Source: CAYPZL01 sp964415045
Lineage (GTDB): Bacteria; Planctomycetota; Phycisphaerae; Sedimentisphaerales; Anaerobacaceae
DNA length: 7,700 nt
Direction: 5' to 3'
Assembly (NCBI GenBank): GCA_964415045.1
Contig: CAYPZL010000234.1
Span: 1 to 7,700 of the forward strand
Shown here: positions 1 through 4,774 of the stretch, piece by piece
Layout of the letters: each line of letters starts with the position of its first letter
Numbering within the stretch: the first letter of the stretch is position 1
The notes under the pieces: model-generated
Told to the model about the DNA's origin: nothing
The model's database searches: none
Seen by the model: the letters and a program-made list of their open reading frames with translations, nothing else
Position numbers and translations under genes: made by a program

Positions 1-1216
1 GCCTGCTCTGGTACCGCCGGCAGCACCGCTTGAACCTTTTGAGATAGTTACTAAGCAGATCGTACAGGCCCACGGGTTCGCCGTCGGCGGTGGTCAGTTC
101 CCCGTAGTCCGGAAGCGAGAGAAGGGCGTAGATGAGCCCGCCGGGCGGGTCGGGCAGGCCGTCGTCGGTGGCGCTCAGGACGATGGTCGCCGGACTGTTC
201 CACGGGGTCACAACCTTCGCGCTGTGGGCGACGGGGGCTTGCTGGCTCACCGGAGAGGGCGAAACCGGCGCCCGGCCGGTATCGAGGGCGTAGGTGATGT
301 TCAATCGGGCCTGCCTCTGGCCCAGGTTTTCGCGCGAGGCGAACTCCAGCTCCTGGCCGTGGTAGACCCGGCTCGAATAGATCAGGACCAGGGCGTTACC
401 TTTCTCCCAGTCGGGTCGATCGACGATCTCCTGCACAATCTCGGCGAGGTTTGGGCTGTCGTGGAGCGTGTGGCCCGGCCCGCTGTCTTCGGGCCCCCAT
501 ACCCAGGGCACGGCGGCGCCGGTCCGCGGCAGTTCCAGAATGTCGCGGCCGGCCGCCCCGAAGTTGGCGGTGTCGCCGGCGGCTTCGCCGTGCAGGATGC
601 CGTCGATGGGACACTTGATCTCAGAGGTGGCCACGTTGATCTGGAGACGCGCCTCGAGGATCTCGCTTTCCGGAGGAATGCTCACTCCCGCAAAGCGCAG
701 CGCGCTTGTGTGCAAGCCAACGTAGAGCGGGTCGCCCCCCGCGTTCTGATTGTTCCCGGAATTCCCGACGCAGGCATCGTCCGCCCACGTTTGCACCTCG
801 AGTTCGCACGTTCCCGTATTCATGACCATCAGCGTGACCGTGGCGGTGTTCGAGGTTCCGCCGTCCGGGGCGCTGCCTCCGTCGTCAGCGTAGAACGTGA
901 AGGTGTCCCGTCCCACGAAGTCCTGGTCGGGGAAGTAGGTCAACTGACTGGCGAAGTTGGCCAGGGTGGTCGCCTCGGTGAGGAATTGGCCGCGACTGTT
1001 CAACTGCCCGTGCTGCGGCAGCGACGCTACGGTATAGGAGAGCTTGCCCGGCGGATCGGGTTGCCCGTCGTCGGTGGCCCCAAGCTCGAACGTAACGGCC
1101 TGCTTCGGACGCGTAAAGACCATCATATCGTCGGCCGAAGGCGGGTGATCGCCCATGACCTCCGGGGCATCCGCGTCAATCGGTTCGTCAGGCGTTGCAC
1201 CCGGGTCCGCGCTGGG
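1..1216 (-). CDS. Out-of-frame C-terminal continuation of the S8 protease: cadherin-like / beta-sandwich / cadherin-like modules, partial at the window edge
   Basis: This minus-strand frame (codons beginning at 1213, 1210 and so on) has no stop down to the window edge, about 404 codons. It has no credible start of its own: the first ATG (1156) has GGAGG only two bases upstream, and there is no signal peptide. A Pro/Asp-rich linker leads into a cadherin-like repeat (about 1170-820; VASLPQHGQL, FTFYADDGG). A beta-sandwich module follows (about 815-285; ALRFAGVSIP, QEIVDRPDWEKGNA), then the beginning of a third cadherin-like repeat (about 270 to the edge; LSLPDYGELTTADG). The first two modules are homologous, in the same order, to the last two of the protease frame ending at 1188. 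The stretch is therefore best read as the same gene, separated by a one-base indel. Such modules typically mediate adhesion or polymer binding in secreted bacterial proteins. The last dozen residues are Arg/Lys/Cys-rich and may be out of frame. Confidence 0.85.
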
Positions 1217-4001
1217 GGTCGGGCACGAATGTGATCTCGAACTTTGGTGCCGAACCGGTATCAAAGGACCCCAGCTCCAAATAATGCGTAGGGTCACCGT
1301 CGCTGGCGAGGATGAAGGCAATGGCATTCCCACTTGACCAGTCGGGTCGTGCCAGAACTTCCTCCAGGACCGCACTGATGTCAGGGCTTGTGCACCAGCC
1401 GAGGCTGCCCGTGTAGGGTGTAGGCCCCAGAGACCAGATCACTGTCGCCTTGGTTCTTGGCCGAAGGCGAATCCGCGTGTTTTCCAGTTTGAAACTGGCC
1501 GCATTGCCGACGGCCTCCGCAGAGATAATGCCATCAATAGCATGCCCTTCGCGTTGTCTCGACACCGAGACCTTGAGACGGGCGTCGGCGATGACCGCTC
1601 CTGAGGGTATCTCGACACCCACAAACCGCATGGCGCTGCAGTATTCTGTAGTGCTGTTACGCCTTCCAACCTGGAGTTCCGTATAGTCATGGCGCTGGTC
1701 GAGGTCCCTCGTCGTGAACCACGCATCATCCTCCCCTGTGCTGACCCGGTATTCCAGCGTCACGGGTTCGCCGACAACGATTTTTATTGTGGCTGTGTTC
1801 GAGCGGCCGCCGAACGGGGCGGTTTCACCATCGTCAGCGTGGAATGTGAAGCGGTCTACGCCCTTGAAGTCACTGTCGGGGCGATAAACGATTTCGCGAG
1901 CGTGATCAGCCAGCAGGCCTGTTTGGGTAATCGGTACGCCGTTCGCATATTCCAGCGTGCCGTCACTGGGCAGTGAGGCGACGGTGCACGTCAGTGGGGT
2001 GGCTGGATCGGACATCGAGTCATCCACCACGTTGAGAACGATGTTCAGGGGTGTGTTTGGGGAGGTGCAGACCCTCATGCTCTGGGCTTTGGGCGGTCGC
2101 TGATTGGACAAGGGCGTGCTTGAGATCAGGGAGTAGTGTTGTTCGTTGTAGGCTAGTTGTGCCTTGTGGGTGATGCGGATCGTGTACATTCCGGGCTCGG
2201 GCGGTTTGGGGATGTAAATCTGCTCGACGTTGTCATGCTGGTTATCGCCGGTTCCGGCCGGGGCGCAGGGGTCGGCCGGGTCGAGCACCCACGGACAATA
2301 GGTCAACGACCCGTCCGGCGTCCTGATCCGGATATCGAGGTCGTTGATGAGGCGGGCCGTAGAGTCGTCAAGCTTGTCTGTCGACCCGGCCGGAGGGTCC
2401 GTCCAGCACAATGTGATGCGAATCGGTGCGCCGTCGGTAACGTACGCGTAGTATTCGTCGGCCGGGTTGCCCACGTCGAGCTTGCCCTCGACCAGGAGCT
2501 TGCCTTCGGGGGCGTAGTGGTGGTCCTGGAGAAGTTCGGCGGCGGCGGTGGCGTTCATGAGCCCCCAGCCGAACTGGTAGTCGGGTCCCGGCCTGCCCAG
2601 GTCGTCGGCGGTGTGGAGGATCAGGCCCTTGAGCGTGCTGGCGCGCATCGAGTCGCCGGGGAAGAGGCGGTCGTAGTACTGCACCAGCAGGACGGCCGCT
2701 CCGGTGGCGGTGGGACAGGCCATACTCGTGCCTTCGTGGGATTCATAGGTGTTGGTGCCCTCCTCTTCGTCATAGTAGGCCGAATACACGTCAACGCCGG
2801 TGGCGACGATATCGGGCTTGAGGCGTCCGTCATCCGTCGGTCCCCAGCAGCTAAAGTCCGTCATCGCGGCCATCGACAAGCCGCGCGTGCCGTCCAGAAT
2901 CGCGTCGCCCACAGCGCCGACCGTCATGACGTTCTTCGCGACTCCCGACCCGGAAATCGTACCGTAGCCGCCCCGGGCCTCGCCGTCGCCGGGCGGGCAG
3001 GTGCTCGGGTCGTACGTCGTGGACGACCACCCGGACCAGGTCCAGTAGAAGACGGGGTCCCCCGGCTCGGGATTGTCGCTGCGGTCGTTTCCCGCCGACG
3101 TGAAGGCCAGGTAGTAGGGGTGATGGTAGGCCACGTCATCCCACTGACTCGAGACTCCCCCGTACTGGCCAAACCATTCTTCGCGTGACACGGGGCCGTC
3201 CCAGACGGGATTGTACCAGTACCAGCCGTTGTACTCGGGGTACTCTTCGCTTTCGGCGTACTCCCAGCCGGCGAGGAAACCGTAGGAGTGGTTGGATACA
3301 TAGATTTTGTCGGTCTGGCCCGGTGCGTCGGCGGCCCACCAGGACATCTTGGCGGTGTCGTCGTCCCAGTTGTACGACTCGATCCGAACGCGGGGCGCCA
3401 TGCCTTTGGCCGCCGGGTCGAGCCCCCGGGCGGCGATGGTGCCGGCTACGTGGGTGGCATGGCCTGAGATTTCGGCGGCCTCCCGGGCCGAGATGCGCGA
3501 AAGACCCTGGGCGTCCTGGAATTCCGGGTGGTCGGGCGAGACCGACGCGCCGTCCCAGATGCCGACGATGAATCCTTCTCCATCCAGGTCCCAGGGCGAC
3601 AGGTCCCTGATCCGGTCGGCGCCGACGGAGACGGCCGCTTCGACGTTGTCCGTCACGTAGTACAGGGGCCGGCCGTCGCAGAGGGCCATGATCTCGCGCA
3701 CGCGCTGCCCGTCCTCCTGGCGGATCGGCATGCCGTGCTGCAGCGCCCAGGCGACCGCTTCAGCCTTGCGCGCCTGGCTTTCGGTGCGCAAGCGCGCCAC
3801 GTACGCATCGTGAGCGCCGGGGGCGCTGAGATCCAACGGCCCGTCGGCGTGTGCCGCCGGGACACCCAAGACACCGCACTGAAGCAGCACACACACCAGC
3901 AGAAGCACGCGGACCCGCGGTGCGAAACGCCGTCGCATCGCTTCGGAACCGCTCGCCGGGTGGGATGTGTCACCTGAAAATGCACGCACGGAAGCTCCCA
4001 T
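1188..4001 (-). CDS. Secreted S8 subtilisin-like serine protease, KP-43 type, with C-terminal cadherin-like and beta-sandwich modules
   Basis: This 937-residue frame encodes an exported endopeptidase of family S8. The catalytic residues are visible: Asp150 in VGIWDG, His181 in GHATHVAGT (HATH instead of the usual HGTH), oxyanion Asn305 in TSAGND, and Ser426 in GTSMACP. A hydrophobic segment at about 33-47 followed by AHA|DG near 53 gives a signal peptide, and about 54-130 may be the propeptide. The catalytic domain spans roughly 135-490 and carries a Trp/Tyr/Glu-rich insert at 245-295. Residues about 498-630 match the KP-43 C-terminal beta-barrel (LCWTDPP, LINDLDIRI, DNVEQIYI). Then come a cadherin-like repeat (about 634-745, with FTFHADDG) and a beta-sandwich module (about 746-926). 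The start at 4001 is chosen for its perfect AGGAGG nine bases upstream; Met22 (base 3938) would give a more ordinary signal peptide but lacks such a site. The frame ends abruptly after the second module through an apparent frameshift. The assignment to S8 is firm, while its substrate is unknown. Confidence 0.96.
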   Translation of the reverse strand: MGASVRAFSGDTSHPASGSEAMRRRFAPRVRVLLLVCVLLQCGVLGVPAAHADGPLDLSAPGAHDAYVARLRTESQARKAEAVAWALQHGMPIRQEDGQRVREIMALCDGRPLYYVTDNVEAAVSVGADRIRDLSPWDLDGEGFIVGIWDGASVSPDHPEFQDAQGLSRISAREAAEISGHATHVAGTIAARGLDPAAKGMAPRVRIESYNWDDDTAKMSWWAADAPGQTDKIYVSNHSYGFLAGWEYAESEEYPEYNGWYWYNPVWDGPVSREEWFGQYGGVSSQWDDVAYHHPYYLAFTSAGNDRSDNPEPGDPVFYWTWSGWSSTTYDPSTCPPGDGEARGGYGTISGSGVAKNVMTVGAVGDAILDGTRGLSMAAMTDFSCWGPTDDGRLKPDIVATGVDVYSAYYDEEEGTNTYESHEGTSMACPTATGAAVLLVQYYDRLFPGDSMRASTLKGLILHTADDLGRPGPDYQFGWGLMNATAAAELLQDHHYAPEGKLLVEGKLDVGNPADEYYAYVTDGAPIRITLCWTDPPAGSTDKLDDSTARLINDLDIRIRTPDGSLTYCPWVLDPADPCAPAGTGDNQHDNVEQIYIPKPPEPGMYTIRITHKAQLAYNEQHYSLISSTPLSNQRPPKAQSMRVCTSPNTPLNIVLNVVDDSMSDPATPLTCTVASLPSDGTLEYANGVPITQTGLLADHAREIVYRPDSDFKGVDRFTFHADDGETAPFGGRSNTATIKIVVGEPVTLEYRVSTGEDDAWFTTRDLDQRHDYTELQVGRRNSTTEYCSAMRFVGVEIPSGAVIADARLKVSVSRQREGHAIDGIISAEAVGNAASFKLENTRIRLRPRTKATVIWSLGPTPYTGSLGWCTSPDISAVLEEVLARPDWSSGNAIAFILASDGDPTHYLELGSFDTGSAPKFEITFVPDPQRGPGCNA
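1214..1218 (-). other. Frameshift site: five-C run in the coding strand of the protease gene
   Basis: The coding strand reads GTGCCCGACCCCCAGC here. With five Cs the frame continues for nine more codons as Q-R-G-P-G-C-N-A and then TGA at 1190-1188. With one C removed it reads V-P-D-P-S-A-D-P-G-A-T-P-D-E-P and continues into more modules for about 400 codons. The Pro/Asp/Ala-rich product of the shifted frame looks like a natural interdomain linker. An indel in the homopolymer, either real or a sequencing error, is the simplest explanation. Confidence 0.8.
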
Positions 4002-4010
4002 TTTTCCTGC

Positions 4011-4016
4011 CCTCCT
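4011..4016 (-). promoter_or_regulatory. Shine-Dalgarno site of the protease gene
   Basis: The coding strand has AGGAGG nine bases before the ATG at 4001, a full match to the anti-Shine-Dalgarno core at good spacing. It decides the start in favour of 4001 over the internal ATG at 3938, which has no comparable site, although starting at 4001 leaves about 32 residues before the hydrophobic core. Confidence 0.8.
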
Positions 4017-4052
4017 TTCTGCTGAGACTACCTGGGATTACGTGGGCATTGC

Positions 4053-4074
4053 GGCTCCTCGTGGACGAAGAGCC
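4053..4074 (-). promoter_or_regulatory. Stable hairpin in the 5' leader of the protease mRNA
   Basis: The leader RNA contains GGCTCTTCG, a four-base loop (TCCA) and CGAGGAGCC, a nine-pair stem with one G-U wobble. It ends about 36 bases upstream of the Shine-Dalgarno site. There is no U-run after it, so it is not a standard terminator. It may stabilise the message or be part of a folded regulatory leader. No known riboswitch class was recognised. Confidence 0.4.
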
Positions 4075-4239
4075 GGCGCCCGGGATGTTTCCGCTCACAA
4101 AAGGCTGTCTGGATTTCACACACAGCGTTCTCTCGCGATCTCTTGCCGGCCGGGCTTCCCTTCCGCTCCTGCCGGGTCGATTCCGCACAACTCGCCTGCC
4201 ATTCCCTTGAATCGAAGCTTGTATGTCCGTTCGCAGGCT

Positions 4240-4269
4240 ATTATATGCTCCGGCTGTATCGCCGGTCAA
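4240..4269 (-). promoter_or_regulatory. Sigma70-type promoter for the S8 protease gene
   Basis: On the minus strand a -35 box TTGACC (4269-4264) and a perfect -10 box TATAAT (4245-4240) are separated by 18 bases. This is one mismatch from consensus in the two hexamers. Transcription should begin near 4233, giving a leader of about 230 nt before the ATG at 4001. A CCGGC/GCCGG inverted repeat lies in the spacer and overlaps the -35 box. The prediction is from motif match only. Confidence 0.65.
4250..4265. promoter_or_regulatory. Inverted repeat inside the promoter, possible operator
   Basis: CCGGC (4250-4254) and GCCGG (4261-4265) form a perfect five-base inverted repeat around a six-base centre. 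It sits between the -35 and -10 boxes of the protease promoter and overlaps the -35 box by two bases, where a bound repressor would block RNA polymerase. The arms are short, so chance occurrence in GC-rich DNA is possible, and no regulator gene is in the window. Confidence 0.3.
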
Positions 4270-4307
4270 CCTGATTCTCTATGTATTTTTGGGCTTTTTA
4301 TCCCGGC

Positions 4308-4330
4308 GCGGCCTCGCTGCGCTCGGCCGC
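4308..4330. repeat. GC-rich inverted repeat upstream of the protease promoter
   Basis: GCGGCC (4308-4313) and GGCCGC (4325-4330) are perfect six-base arms around an 11-base loop, about 40 bases upstream of the -35 box. Neither strand has a T-run after it, so an intrinsic terminator is not supported. It could be a dispersed repeat or a protein-binding site. Confidence 0.35.
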
Positions 4331-4358
4331 AACCAAAAACTCCGTTTCCAAGCCTTAT

Positions 4359-4397
4359 CGTAACTGCTGCAACGACAGGAGGTTGCATTGACTTACG
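4359..4397. repeat. Nested inverted repeat (two-part stem) in the intergenic region
   Basis: An inner stem TGCAAC (4368-4373) / GTTGCA (4382-4387) with an eight-base loop is enclosed by an outer stem CGTAA (4359-4363) / TTACG (4393-4397). The internal loops are 4 and 5 bases. All eleven pairs are perfect, which suggests a folded RNA or a dyad protein-binding site rather than chance. The strand and function are unknown. Confidence 0.4.
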
Positions 4398-4550
4398 TCG
4401 GATCTTTGTCAAAAACTTAACGATGTTTGAGGTTAGTAGTATAGGCCACTCCTTTCATCACTACGGTATGTGGCCGATGGCCTTCAAATATCAACAGAAA
4501 AACCTGAATATCCATCATTTTATGGCACTACATTTCGAAGACCGAAAACG

Positions 4551-4587
4551 CAAAATCCTCGTTTCTGGCTCAAGAACACGGATTTTG
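4551..4587 (-). terminator. Weak candidate terminator or inverted repeat downstream of the toroid-protein gene
   Basis: CAAAATCC (4551-4558) and GGATTTTG (4580-4587) are perfect eight-base arms around a 21-base loop. On the minus strand the stem is followed by CGTTTTCGG, a poor U-run. It lies about 190 bases past the stop at 4775, so it could end that transcript, but the loop is large and the U-run is short. No better terminator was found for that gene. Confidence 0.25.
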
Positions 4588-4774
4588 GCGGTGGATAACT
4601 GTCCTTACTGTAGAAGATGGGTCAAAGCCAAGGCTGCTGCATCGCACAGGGGCAAACCCCGAGTCTGCCGGAATAACGGGCCTGGAGCTGTCCCGGTAAG
4701 CGTAACGACGGAAGGCTGGCCCCCACGACCAATCGGGGCATGAGTTCCACGTGGTGGAGGACCTTCGCGGGCGG

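Larger units (their letters stand above)
4002..4774. other. 773-bp intergenic region without a convincing gene
   Basis: This gap separates the two minus-strand genes. Its left part (to about 4233) is the predicted leader of the protease mRNA, and 4240-4269 is the promoter. Bases 4308-4330 form a GCGGCC/GGCCGC inverted repeat with an 11-base loop. Bases 4359-4397 and 4551-4587 hold further inverted repeats. Bases 4381-4620 are AT-rich (about 42% GC by hand count) while the flanking genes are clearly GC-rich. Bases 4620-4774 hold nothing recognised. No open frame here has a ribosome binding site or recognisable homology. Confidence 0.75.

Noticed and set aside
224..1234. Plus-strand open frame (336 codons) at the left end
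   Set aside because: The minus strand there encodes clear cadherin-like and beta-sandwich modules; the plus-strand product is an antisense shadow.
2157..3188. Plus-strand open frame (343 codons) opposite the protease catalytic domain
   Set aside because: It is antisense to the S8 motifs and has low-complexity Val/Gly/Arg composition with no domain.
3843..3938. Tat or lipoprotein signal in the protease (RRRFA; LLQC)
   Set aside because: RRRFA lacks the Ser/Thr before and the Leu-Lys after the twin-Arg motif, and the core is too hydrophobic for typical Tat substrates. LLQC has Gln at the position before Cys, which does not fit a lipobox.
4116..4202. 28-codon upstream frame in the protease leader (minus strand)
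   Set aside because: Its only purine-rich site is one base from the ATG, too close to act, and its composition is unremarkable.
4423..4743. Plus-strand open frame (106 codons) across the AT-rich island, with a CPYC motif
   Set aside because: No ribosome binding site, no recognisable homology, and its last third runs into GC-rich sequence with random-looking composition. It could be revisited if conserved elsewhere.
4749..4761. TCCAC/GTGGA hairpin just downstream of the toroid-protein stop as a terminator
   Set aside because: Only five pairs and no U-run on the minus strand.
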